This document shows positions 8,867 through 16,207 of a stretch of 64,000 nucleotides of DNA, piece by piece. Within the stretch, counting starts at the first letter, position 1; the number at the start of each line of letters is the position of its first letter. Below the pieces are notes generated by a model. The model did not search any database. It was not told where the DNA came from and saw nothing but the letters and a program-made list of their open reading frames with translations. Location of the stretch: positions 1 to 64,000 of the IMG/VR virus record IMGVR_UViG_3300050016_000116; one strand, written 5' to 3'. The stretch comes from a virus. The translations under genes were made by a program, and so were the position numbers.

Positions 8867-10525
8867 ATGTCGTCTTCCGGTGGCAAGCAGCTTCAGATGA
8901 ACCCGCTCGAAAGGGCGCTCAGCATGGACATCAACCGCCTTCAGGAGTTTGCGGGTTCGAACCTGTCGACCGTGCTTCAAGCACTGTTCGACAACGGTAC
9001 GGGATTCGATGATGTCTGGGCTGGCGCTCAGCTCATCGTGAACTCGACGGTGGGCAACCCTGCGTTCGCAGAGGTGCTCGCTGGCATCGTCTTCGTCCCC
9101 ACCAACGCTGCCACCGCTTGCACCGTCCTTGGTGGTCTCGTGGCGATGCTCGATCCGGACACCACGCCGAACCCGGATGACAGTCAGTACAAGGTCATCA
9201 CCGATCCGGGCACGAACTCGACGCTCACCCCTTCGCTCGTCTTCACTGCCAACGCTTCTGGCTCGATTCGCATCGATGTCCTGGAGTGCAGCAGGGTGCA
9301 ACCAGACACGGTCATCGAGACTGACAACCGGGACGTCTACAACCCCGTGCTCGGGACATTCACCGCGGTCACCCTCAACAAGGTCACGCAGGCGAATCTC
9401 CAGTACCGCATCCGTCTCGGAGTCGGGGGAGCTGGATTCCCGGGGACAGCAGCGGGGTGGATGCCGATCTGCGTGATGAGCGTTCCGACCGGCACGGTGA
9501 ATTGGGACAACGTCTGCATCTGGGATGTGCGCCCACTTCTCGAAGACCGGGTGAAGGCGCCGCTGAACGCTTCCGTCGACATGCCCCGTGGGCGTGGCGG
9601 GATGTTCTACTCGTTCTCGACCGCAGCCGGGTTCTACATGACCGGGCTCACCAACGTTGCCTACGTCTCCCGCTTCCTGGGAGGGAGGGTCGGCAGAGGG
9701 TCACCGGGCGCTGACTCCTCGGGTGGTGTGGAGGTCAACTTTGTCGACTTCAACGACACTGCGAACCAAGAGCTGGCGATGTCAACAGCCGATGGGCTGA
9801 AGCACATCTACTTGCTCACCCCCTTCGGGCTTCCCAGGTGGGCGCGGTTCACGGACGCAGCAGTGGGAGTGCGCCAGGCGCGCAGCCCACGCGGCATCAT
9901 GCTCATGTCCGCAGTGGGACCGGCGCACGCGTACGGTGTGCCGTCTGCCCCCATCACGTTCCCTGCAATCTTCGGCTTCGGTGCCGCCACTACACTCGCT
10001 GGTGTGTGTATCGCCAGTGTGCAGATGACAGCAACCGTGCTGCGTCGACAGACATGCGCGGCTGGCAAGGTCGGGCTCGATATCTTGTTCTCTTCCATTT
10101 CGGTAGGTGGTTCAGGATTCGGTGGCCAACCTCCGACCAGCGTGTTCACGCTCACGGAGAACGTCAACCTTCCAGCCGGCGTGCGGCGAGTTCACCTCCT
10201 CGCGCAGGGAACGTTCACGACCGCGAGCGGTGTGGCGAACTCCTTCTATGGCAACCCCCGGGTGAGCATCGGACCGGCAGGGAATCCCACCGAAGCCGTG
10301 GTGGTCGACCTCTCTACTCAAGTCAGCCAGAACCCTGGTGGCGGTGCCTTCGGAGCCACGTATAAATGGGACTTCTGGATCGAGCTACCGAATGACTACC
10401 CCGCCACCACGCCCGACGCCTACACGGTGACGATCGACTTCGACCTCGCGAACCTCTCCACGCCGGGTCTCACGTCAGTGAATCCAATTCTCATCGTCAT
10501 GGGCTGGGAGTATGGTGACCTCTGA
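8867..10525 (+). CDS. Probable tail fibre / structural protein
   Basis: 552 residues, preceded by an AAAGGA ribosome site. Beta-rich with Gly/Ser/Thr-rich segments. The second half has a jelly-roll-like composition (ADSSGGVEVNFVDFND, GGSGFGGQPPTSVFTLTENV). There is no clear family. Being last in the tail block and before the putative lysis genes fits a fibre or decoration protein. The stop at 10523-10525 runs into the palindrome at 10524. Confidence 0.5.
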   Translation: MSSSGGKQLQMNPLERALSMDINRLQEFAGSNLSTVLQALFDNGTGFDDVWAGAQLIVNSTVGNPAFAEVLAGIVFVPTNAATACTVLGGLVAMLDPDTTPNPDDSQYKVITDPGTNSTLTPSLVFTANASGSIRIDVLECSRVQPDTVIETDNRDVYNPVLGTFTAVTLNKVTQANLQYRIRLGVGGAGFPGTAAGWMPICVMSVPTGTVNWDNVCIWDVRPLLEDRVKAPLNASVDMPRGRGGMFYSFSTAAGFYMTGLTNVAYVSRFLGGRVGRGSPGADSSGGVEVNFVDFNDTANQELAMSTADGLKHIYLLTPFGLPRWARFTDAAVGVRQARSPRGIMLMSAVGPAHAYGVPSAPITFPAIFGFGAATTLAGVCIASVQMTATVLRRQTCAAGKVGLDILFSSISVGGSGFGGQPPTSVFTLTENVNLPAGVRRVHLLAQGTFTTASGVANSFYGNPRVSIGPAGNPTEAVVVDLSTQVSQNPGGGAFGATYKWDFWIELPNDYPATTPDAYTVTIDFDLANLSTPGLTSVNPILIVMGWEYGDL

Positions 10526-10547
10526 TTCGAAAAGCGCTTTTCGAATC
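10524..10547. repeat. AAAGCGCTTT palindrome, perfect 24-bp copy
   Basis: GATTCG arm, AAAAGCGCTTTT centre and CGAATC arm form a perfect palindrome that begins inside the stop codon of the structural gene. It can fold as a 10-bp stem with a 4-base loop but has no following T-run. Confidence 0.9.
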
Positions 10548-10637
10548 CACCTGGGGAAGTGGGCGTAAGAACCCACCGCGCTGCACCTAGGAGCCTCTCA
10601 GACGCGCTTTGGGGTCAGGGTATGACCGAACCCATGG

Positions 10638-10658
10638 GGAGCCCCTTCACGGGGCTCC
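10638..10658. terminator. Strong hairpin between tail and lysis-like genes
   Basis: Perfect 8-bp GC-rich stem GGAGCCCC / GGGGCTCC with the 5-base loop TTCAC, 23 bases before the next start. There is no U-tract. It probably ends or attenuates the structural transcript. Bases 10548-10637 hold no gene; they contain a 16-base sequence (10589-10604) repeated at 32262-32277. Confidence 0.5.
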
Positions 10659-10680
10659 TAGGGGCTGCTAGAAGAACCTC

Positions 10681-11001
10681 ATGAACAAGATCAAGGCGCT
10701 CCTCGCGATTCAGCTCTGGAAGGGTTCCAAGTTCGACATCGGGCACTTGATGCTCGCGGTCACCTTCCTCATCACCTACCTCCCGCAGTTCCAGACCGTC
10801 CTGGATGGAATGGGGCTCACGAAGTACGACACGGTCATTCCGGAGGTCGTGAAGATCCTCACGTCTCTGCGACTGCTCTACAAGCAGTGGGCCCCGGACA
10901 GTGTGGCAGCAGCAAGTGATGCAGCCAAGGCACCGGCCAACACTGTCGCGCTCGAACGCGCAACCCAGGTCTCTTCTGCGAGCGACACGAAGAAGTCGTG
11001 A
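10681..11001 (+). CDS. Small one-TM protein (possible lysis protein)
   Basis: 106 residues: a basic amphipathic start, one hydrophobic segment at ~24-42 (HLMLAVTFLITYLPQF) and an Ala/Lys-rich tail. It is first of a run of four short genes linked by GTGA or ATGA overlaps, the third encoding a lipoprotein. That is the pattern of a holin/spanin block, but no endolysin is seen next to it, so the role is an inference. Confidence 0.5.
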   Translation: MNKIKALLAIQLWKGSKFDIGHLMLAVTFLITYLPQFQTVLDGMGLTKYDTVIPEVVKILTSLRLLYKQWAPDSVAAASDAAKAPANTVALERATQVSSASDTKKS

Positions 11002-11168
11002 TTCCGTCTCCAGACGACACGTGGCCAGTACCTTCCCCGGAGTTGCTTCCGCGGGATGGGATGACTCTGCCTTCGTTGGGAGCCGCGGAGGGAATGGAGA
11101 TCTGGCTCGATGAGAGCGAGCTGGATTGGGATGATGACTCCGAGGTCGAGTGGAAGGAGGGCTCATGA
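10998..11168 (+). CDS. Short acidic protein
   Basis: 56 residues from a GTG that overlaps the previous stop (GTGA). Pro/Leu-rich head and a strongly acidic, Trp-containing tail (IWLDESELDWDDDSEVEW). No family recognised. Support comes from exact overlaps at both ends with neighbours in the same run. Confidence 0.6.
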   Translation: MIPSPDDTWPVPSPELLPRDGMTLPSLGAAEGMEIWLDESELDWDDDSEVEWKEGS

Positions 11169-11428
11169 AGCTGCGTACGGTTCTCCTTCTCGACTTCCTC
11201 GCAACGGTTCTGCTCACCACCCTCCTTGGGTTGCTTCTCGCCGGATGCCCAGCAGCGATTGCCGGCGCGACGACAGCTTGCAAGGTGGTCAGCGTCATCG
11301 ACCAGGCGTGCATGGTCCTGACGTTCATCGGGTCAGACGGGAAGCCGCACACGGTCACGTTCAGCCAACGTGAGCTGAACGAGTGGGGGTCGTACGTCGA
11401 AGCCAAGCACGCGACAGATCCGAAGTGA
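11165..11428 (+). CDS. Small lipoprotein (possible outer spanin)
   Basis: 87 residues starting at ATG 11165, overlapping the previous stop (ATGA) and preceded by AAGGAGGG. Signal sequence with a lipobox ending Leu-Leu-Ala-Gly-Cys near residue 29, then a short mature part containing a second Cys pair. Size, lipobox and position fit an Rz1-like outer spanin. A plain phage lipoprotein is the alternative. Confidence 0.6.
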   Translation: MKLRTVLLLDFLATVLLTTLLGLLLAGCPAAIAGATTACKVVSVIDQACMVLTFIGSDGKPHTVTFSQRELNEWGSYVEAKHATDPK

Positions 11429-11643
11429 AGCTACTCGCTGCGATTGGCTACGCGCTCACCCTCACCTCTTCTCTTCCTGCTGAACCTCCTTCAGTTCTCT
11501 CTCCGGATCCCTGGCTCTCAGGAGGGAGTGTCTACCGAGGAAGAGTCCATCTCGGGATTCGTCCCGCAGTGACCCTTACCAATGAAGGACCCGAGTGGGG
11601 AGTAGGGGGGACTCTTCAGGTGACTCTCTTCACTCCCTGGTGA
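11425..11643 (+). CDS. Small protein with signal-like N-terminus
   Basis: 72 residues from a GTG overlapping the previous stop. Residues 1-18 are hydrophobic (KLLAAIGYALTLTSSLPA) like a signal peptide; the rest is beta-prone (SVYRGRVHLGIRPAVTL). No family recognised. It closes the run of coupled small genes. Confidence 0.5.
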   Translation: MKLLAAIGYALTLTSSLPAEPPSVLSPDPWLSGGSVYRGRVHLGIRPAVTLTNEGPEWGVGGTLQVTLFTPW

Positions 11644-12108
11644 GTCTCTTCCCATGACTTCCCCAATAGGACGCCCAAGAGGGGTCGTCCCTGGTTCTCA
11701 TCTCCTGCTGGGAGAGGAACGAACTCGCGACAGCTCTATGGTGAGAGTCTCCGAGGGTACGCGGGGTGGTGAAGCTCCCTCCCTTGGGCTTGGTACGTGA
11801 GGGGTTCACTTCGACTGCGGTACAGGGGTGAGGTTCCGCTTACCGGGATTGCGCTGACGGGGGTACGTCGTGCGGGACGCCCAATGGGTATTGCTCCCAT
11901 TGCCGGGTTGGGACCAGTGCTCACTCCAGGCTCTCTACTTCCTCCCATTCGCATCACATGAGGATGCCCGCGGGGGGTTCGTTCGATGTAGTAGGGGGGT
12001 CTCATCGGTCTACGTGACCAAGAGCGGGTCACGAGATGGGGAGTGCCGTGCTCTTTCGGTTGAGCTGAGAATGGCAAAGCGCTTTGCCAATGACGGCAAT
12101 CGGGGAGG
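11644..12108 (+). other. 465-bp stretch without a recognisable gene
   Basis: Four micro-frames tile it end to end, each stop overlapping the next start by four bases: 11654-11800 (48 aa), 11797-11961 (54 aa), 11958-12017 (19 aa) and 12014-12112 (32 aa, ending on the next gene's ATG). None resembles a known protein. They may be real coupled peptides, a decayed gene, or chance in GC-rich DNA where TGA is common. A palindrome copy is at 12072-12089. Confidence 0.3.
12072..12089. repeat. AAAGCGCTTT palindrome, GGC-arm copy
   Basis: TGGCAAAGCGCTTTGCCA, a perfect 18-bp palindrome with GGC instead of TTCG arms. Two bases later comes the box variant ACGGCAATC, then 7 bases, then the ATG of the next gene. 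Confidence 0.85.
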
Positions 12109-12630
12109 ATGAAGCCCACCTCCCGGACTCAGCGCTTGCTTGACCTTGCGAAGAGAATCGCAGCGCTCGAAGATCGGTTGCGCGATCTGCACGTCGAGTT
12201 CGCACGCGCGCTGAATGGGGAAGAGAACCAGACACCCGATTGGGCGTTGTGTAATGCCCGTTTGATTCGCCCATCGCGGCGGAAGTACAAGACGCAGAGG
12301 AGCGTCGTGCAGGCAGTGCTCGATGGGTCGGAGCATCCCCTGGACAGCTACGCGGTGGCTCAAGAGACCAAGCTCCCGTTGGACAACGTTCGCACCCTTC
12401 TCTCGAAGCTCACCGATCTGGGGAGCGCGAAGCGGATATCCACCGGGCTCTACATCACGGCACTAGCGAAGGATGGACGAGAAGACGGAAGTAGACGTGA
12501 AGGAGGTGGTAGCGACGATCCGCAGCAACCTCCGGGGAGCAGTGGGGGACCTTCGGAACGTGAGCACGGTCCTGGACGCGTTCGAGATGCTGGTGAAGGC
12601 ATCGACGCAGACGGCACTCCGAAGGGGTGA
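12109..12630 (+). CDS. HTH-containing DNA-binding protein
   Basis: 173 codons. Residues 1-35 form a coiled helix (RLLDLAKRIAALEDRLRDLHVEF). Residues ~60-115 look like a winged helix (SVVQAVLDGSEHPLDSYAVAQ, LPLDNVRTLLSKLTDLGSAKRI). After residue ~122 the sequence turns into Gly/Ser/Arg/Asp-rich text that is the shifted shadow of another frame starting at 12473, so the true C-terminus may lie near 12480. Its start is preceded by ACGGCAATC and GGGGAGG. Confidence 0.55.
   Translation: MKPTSRTQRLLDLAKRIAALEDRLRDLHVEFARALNGEENQTPDWALCNARLIRPSRRKYKTQRSVVQAVLDGSEHPLDSYAVAQETKLPLDNVRTLLSKLTDLGSAKRISTGLYITALAKDGREDGSRREGGGSDDPQQPPGSSGGPSEREHGPGRVRDAGEGIDADGTPKG
12473..12626 (+). CDS. Small helical protein overlapping the HTH gene (3' end unclear)
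   Basis: From the ATG at 12473 about 50 residues look genuine and helical (TEVDVKEVVATIRSNL, LRNVSTVLDAFEMLV). The ATG stands 8 bases after ACGGCACT, the same spacing seen at other starts. The frame has no stop before 12880, deep in the helicase gene. One extra G in the GGGG run at 12623-12626 would end it exactly at the helicase start. The end given here is therefore the likely, not the literal, end. Confidence 0.4.
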
Positions 12631-14195
12631 GCGAAGCGCGCATCATCCTAGACAACCGGATCCGCATCCGCACGGACGACGTTCCCGAGGATGCGATCCG
12701 TTCTCTCAAGCAGGAGTTCGAACACTCCAACCCGGAGTTCTTCAAGCGGCGTGCGCTCGGGTTCTACGTCGGGAACATTCCCAAGGAAGTGAAGACGTGG
12801 AGCGAGGAGCATCACGTTGGCGCGCACTGGCTCTCCCTTCCCCGTGGTGGACTCGCCCGCGTTCGGAAGGTGCTCGATGACCACGACGTAGACAGGAACT
12901 TCGAGGACAAGCGCACGACGGGGGAGAAGGTCAACATCCCGGACCACAAGCTCACCCCCTACCCATTCCAGGAGCGGCTCATTGCAGCCGCGCTGGAGAA
13001 GGGGACGTGCCTTCTCAGAGCCCCCACGGCAGCCGGTAAGACGTGCATCGCTTTCGCGCTCGCATCTCGCCTGAAGCTCCAGACGCTCGTGGTGGTTCCG
13101 AACCGGGCGATCTTGGACCAGTGGGTGCGTAGGGCTCAGAAGGAGCTGGGGCTGCGAAAGAAGGACATCGGCATCATCCAGGGCTCCCGGTACAAGCTCG
13201 CACCCCTCACCATCGCCATGGCCCCGTCCTTGGCCGCTAAGGGGGTCTCTGGGGCTCTTGCTCGCTCCTTTGGGCTCGTGCTGTTCGATGAGGTGCAGAG
13301 GGCTCCTGCGGCATCCTTCTTCGCAGCAATCGACCCCTTCACCGCCAAGTACCGGATCGGGGTCTCTGCGGACCATCGGCGCAAGGATGGGAAGGAGTTC
13401 ATGACGGTGGACCTCTTCGGACCCGTGGCAGCGGAGGTCAGCAGGAAGGAGCTGATCGACGCGGGGTACATCCTTGATGTTGAGGTCCGGGTCATCCCGA
13501 CCGAGTTCAAGGCGCCTTGGTACGGGAGACCGGATGATGAGGATCCCGAGGATGAAGACGAGAACGAGAAAGTTGGAAAAGCGCTTTTCGAAACCCCCGA
13601 AGAGAAGAACATAGACACCAATCGGTTGTACGCGGAGATGGCGGAGGACGACGCGCGCAACACCCTAGTTGTGGATTCGACACTCTGGGGTGTGGATGAC
13701 CAGAAAGAGATCACGCTCGTCATGTCCCACCGACGCGAGCATTGTCGGTTGTTGGAGCGGCTCATCATCTACCGAGGCGGGAAAGTCGCGGGTACGCAGG
13801 ACACTGCGCGCATTCGAGCTGGCTTCCTCATTGGAGGGCCAGCGGATCATCTCGTCTTCGAGCGTACGGTCACCGAGATCGAGGCAGGGCGCATCGACGT
13901 AGCGGTGGGAACGTTCCAGGCGATTGGCACTGGTCTCGATCTGCCAAAGGCAGCAGTCTGCGTCGCTGCCATGCCTATCGCTGCCAATCGGTACTTCTTC
14001 AATCAGGTGCGTGGACGCATCTGCCGTGCTCCCAAGGGGAAGCGAGGAGCGTGGATGGTCTACCTCTGGGACCAGCACGTCTTTGGCGATAAGCATGTTC
14101 GCAATCTTCTCAACTGGAATCGCAATGTGGTTGTTTGGGACCACGGGAAGTGGATTGACGCGAAGACGTGGCTTCGAGCGCGAAGAGTGAAGTAG
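12627..14195 (+). CDS. SF2 helicase, UvsW/XPB-like
   Basis: 522 residues from a GTG. Motif I is RAPTAAGKT (residues ~130-138), motif Ia VVVPNRAILDQW, motif II DEVQ at ~218 (LVLFDEVQRAPA) and motif III-like GVSADHRRKDG. The helicase C half has AVGTFQAIGTGLDLP and QVRGRICRAPKGK (motif VI). An acidic insert at ~305-318 (DDEDPEDEDENEK) is followed by a palindrome copy read as codons. The protein likely remodels branched DNA or R-loops during phage replication. The GTG follows ACGGCACTC plus 7 bases. Confidence 0.85.
   Translation: MSEARIILDNRIRIRTDDVPEDAIRSLKQEFEHSNPEFFKRRALGFYVGNIPKEVKTWSEEHHVGAHWLSLPRGGLARVRKVLDDHDVDRNFEDKRTTGEKVNIPDHKLTPYPFQERLIAAALEKGTCLLRAPTAAGKTCIAFALASRLKLQTLVVVPNRAILDQWVRRAQKELGLRKKDIGIIQGSRYKLAPLTIAMAPSLAAKGVSGALARSFGLVLFDEVQRAPAASFFAAIDPFTAKYRIGVSADHRRKDGKEFMTVDLFGPVAAEVSRKELIDAGYILDVEVRVIPTEFKAPWYGRPDDEDPEDEDENEKVGKALFETPEEKNIDTNRLYAEMAEDDARNTLVVDSTLWGVDDQKEITLVMSHRREHCRLLERLIIYRGGKVAGTQDTARIRAGFLIGGPADHLVFERTVTEIEAGRIDVAVGTFQAIGTGLDLPKAAVCVAAMPIAANRYFFNQVRGRICRAPKGKRGAWMVYLWDQHVFGDKHVRNLLNWNRNVVVWDHGKWIDAKTWLRARRVK
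13576..13589. repeat. AAAGCGCTTT palindrome inside the helicase gene
   Basis: GAAAAGCGCTTTTC read in frame as Gly-Lys-Ala-Leu-Phe, right after the acidic insert. The right side continues GAA as in full copies. This is a copy sitting in coding sequence in a part of the protein that looks like an insertion. Confidence 0.8.
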
Positions 14196-14236
14196 ACTCT
14201 CTTTTCCCTGCGGGGAAAGGACGGCACTCGAAGGAC

Positions 14237-15133
14237 ATGCGAAAACGATCTGAGGTTGCCCAAGATTCGCGTCAGCAGGATCTCCCCCACACTGCACCGA
14301 AGCCTCCCGAGTCAGGACCGAAGACCACCACGCAGATCCCAGAGGGGTTCTGGGTCGAGCAAGGAACTCTCTTCACCCGTTGTCCGGACTGCGGACTCGT
14401 GCAGTCAACGGAGACGGGCAGGAAGAAGCTGCAAGAGGATGGACGAGTGGCCCGTCAGTGCGTCCGGTGCCGCGGGAACATCGATCCCACGTTCCAGGTC
14501 TCCGCGGCTCTCCTGAGTCACTGCGAGGGGATGCAGTCGGGTGGGAAGAAGAGCCCGAAGCCGGAAGCAGAGAAAGCTCCCGAGGGCGAGGGGTGCGCTG
14601 AGTGCGGTACGCGTCTCACGCAGACGAGCATTGGTGTCTTCTGCCCACGAGGGTGCGAGCAGAAGCCGAAGGCAGAGGAACCGAAGAAGGAGACGACAAA
14701 ACCCAAGTCGGCGGAGGAGCGAGCGACCGCAGCGGAGGCACGTCAGTCAACTCCTCTCCCCGCGGAGAAGACCACCATCAAGCAGGAGTTCAAGCAGGAG
14801 TTCAAGGAAGCTGATCCCGACAAGGTCTCCCGGACGATGCAAGAGAGTTTGCGGAAGGTGAAGGACAATGTAGCTCCTTCGTCACGCAACGAACCGATCG
14901 ACGCCTACGCGGACACGGTCACCGTCACGTTCGGCAAGGAGACGTTCTGCCCGGTGCGTGACAACTTCTTCGGCTTCGGGGAGTTCACGATGACCACGAA
15001 GGTTCGCCCCGGGGAGACCCCTCTGGAAGCGATGCGCCGTCTCCAGTCCGATCTCGACATCTTCGCCGAGGAAGAGTTCAAGCGGAAGCTCAAGGGCTTC
15101 ACCTCCCGACTCGACCGCGCGAAGGAGGGTTGA
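14237..15133 (+). CDS. Zinc-ribbon protein with N-terminal MRKRSEV tag
   Basis: 298 residues from ATG 14237, placed by ACGGCACTC 8 bases before it and by the shared MRKRSEV start. Two zinc ribbons: CPDCG...CVRC at ~54-84 and CAECG...CPRGC at ~123-144. Then comes a long Lys/Glu/Ala linker, and a C-terminal folded part (ADTVTVTFGKETFCPVRDN, FTMTTKVRPGE). It has no known family. Zn ribbons and position among replication genes suggest nucleic-acid binding. Confidence 0.7.
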   Translation: MRKRSEVAQDSRQQDLPHTAPKPPESGPKTTTQIPEGFWVEQGTLFTRCPDCGLVQSTETGRKKLQEDGRVARQCVRCRGNIDPTFQVSAALLSHCEGMQSGGKKSPKPEAEKAPEGEGCAECGTRLTQTSIGVFCPRGCEQKPKAEEPKKETTKPKSAEERATAAEARQSTPLPAEKTTIKQEFKQEFKEADPDKVSRTMQESLRKVKDNVAPSSRNEPIDAYADTVTVTFGKETFCPVRDNFFGFGEFTMTTKVRPGETPLEAMRRLQSDLDIFAEEEFKRKLKGFTSRLDRAKEG

Positions 15134-15609
15134 TGAGCGCCGTGGCCAGGAAGTTCCCCGAGGAGCCGGAGTCAGGGGAGCTTCAGAAGTTCCTGCACCG
15201 TTCGGAGAAGACGAAGAACCGATCGCTGGGGGAGGCAGCGTGGCGCAAGGCCAAGGAGGACGCAGCCAGGCGCATGGAGAGCACGGATTGGACCGGGTCT
15301 CAGTGCCGGACCTTCCTTGCGGCCTACGCACTCCTCCATGAGCAGATCTACGGGGTCGAAGCAGAGGAGCTGACCCCGACCGAGCGACAGTTCGCGCTCC
15401 CGATCATCGGCAACTTCCTGCACCGGAAGTTCAACGACGATCCGAACCTCCTCGCAGCGTTCCTCCGATGGGTGTGGGTGCGCGAGAAGGGACGCGAGGA
15501 GTGGCGGCGGCAGAACAACCAGCCAGGACGTCGCATCCTCTGGCGCCTCCAGTTCTCGGGTTCGCTCCTCACCGACTACAAGCTGGATCTCGCGCGAGGT
15601 CGGCGGTGA
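15133..15609 (+). CDS. Hypothetical protein, replication region
   Basis: 158 residues, overlapping the upstream stop by one base (TGATG). Charged and largely helical, with a Trp/Arg-rich end (FLRWVWVREKGREEWRRQN). No family recognised. It lies between a zinc-ribbon gene and small genes leading into the DnaB-like helicase. Confidence 0.65.
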   Translation: MSAVARKFPEEPESGELQKFLHRSEKTKNRSLGEAAWRKAKEDAARRMESTDWTGSQCRTFLAAYALLHEQIYGVEAEELTPTERQFALPIIGNFLHRKFNDDPNLLAAFLRWVWVREKGREEWRRQNNQPGRRILWRLQFSGSLLTDYKLDLARGRR

Positions 15610-15830
15610 GACGCGTCACGGTCAAGCGCGCAGACTCCGGCTTCCCGAGTCAGACGAGACCTCACGAGGTTGAGGTGAGGTGGTTCAAGCTGCTGAGCTT
15701 CACGCCCCAACCGGGTTCGCACTGCATCACCGCCCGTCGTGAAGCGGAGTCCGCGTTCAAGGCGAGAGAGCAGTGGGCGAAGGAGCTGCATTGTGACCCG
15801 CAGACCCTCACGGTGGAGCTGGACGAGTGA
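15606..15830 (+). CDS. Small hypothetical protein
   Basis: 74 residues from a GTG overlapping the upstream stop. Basic N-terminus, then TARREAESAFKAREQWAKEL, a short helix. It resembles small phage proteins with a single beta-helix unit; function unknown. Confidence 0.55.
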   Translation: MRRVTVKRADSGFPSQTRPHEVEVRWFKLLSFTPQPGSHCITARREAESAFKAREQWAKELHCDPQTLTVELDE

Positions 15831-16087
15831 GGAGGTTCGATCACGTCCTCATGGGAAACGGTTCGGGGGATGGGGAGGTCTACGAGGTCTTCGATCCTCC
15901 CTGGTGGAAGCTCCTGCGCTGGCTCTCGTGGTGGTTCCTCTTCCGCGGTCGAGCCAGGGGAGTCCTCACCATCCTCATCTCCGGTAAGCCAAGGAACGTG
16001 CGTTGCAGACAGGTCCCTCGTGTCATCCCGCATCCCATCACCTACCCCACAAGCCGAAGCTTCTACCGTTCCCCCGATGACACCTGA
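15827..16087 (+). CDS. Small Trp-rich protein, possibly membrane-associated
   Basis: 86 residues from a GTG overlapping the upstream stop. Contains WWKLLRWLSWWFLF (residues ~26-39), a short aromatic hydrophobic stretch that could dip into the membrane, and a basic Pro-rich end. No family recognised. Confidence 0.45.
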   Translation: MRRFDHVLMGNGSGDGEVYEVFDPPWWKLLRWLSWWFLFRGRARGVLTILISGKPRNVRCRQVPRVIPHPITYPTSRSFYRSPDDT

Positions 16088-16093
16088 GTCTTC

Positions 16094-16207
16094 ATGCGCA
16101 AGCCGAAGCGAAAGCTGACTGAGCAGGATTGGCGCGATGTGTTCACCGCCCGTTGTCGTTCCAAGCGCGGTGAACGTCTCACCGCAGCAGCACGAGCGAG
16201 ACGCTAG
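16094..16207 (+). CDS. Very small basic protein
   Basis: 37 residues, MRKPKRKLTEQDWRDVFTAR then an Arg/Ala-rich end. Its last base is the first base of the helicase GTG, which supports it as a real coupled gene. It also begins with an Arg-Lys-rich tag. Confidence 0.55.
   Translation: MRKPKRKLTEQDWRDVFTARCRSKRGERLTAAARARR

Noticed and set aside
10524-10547. Palindrome copies as simple rho-independent terminators
   Set aside because: They lack a following T-run, the loop would be the central GCGC, and several copies are inside genes or just upstream of starts.
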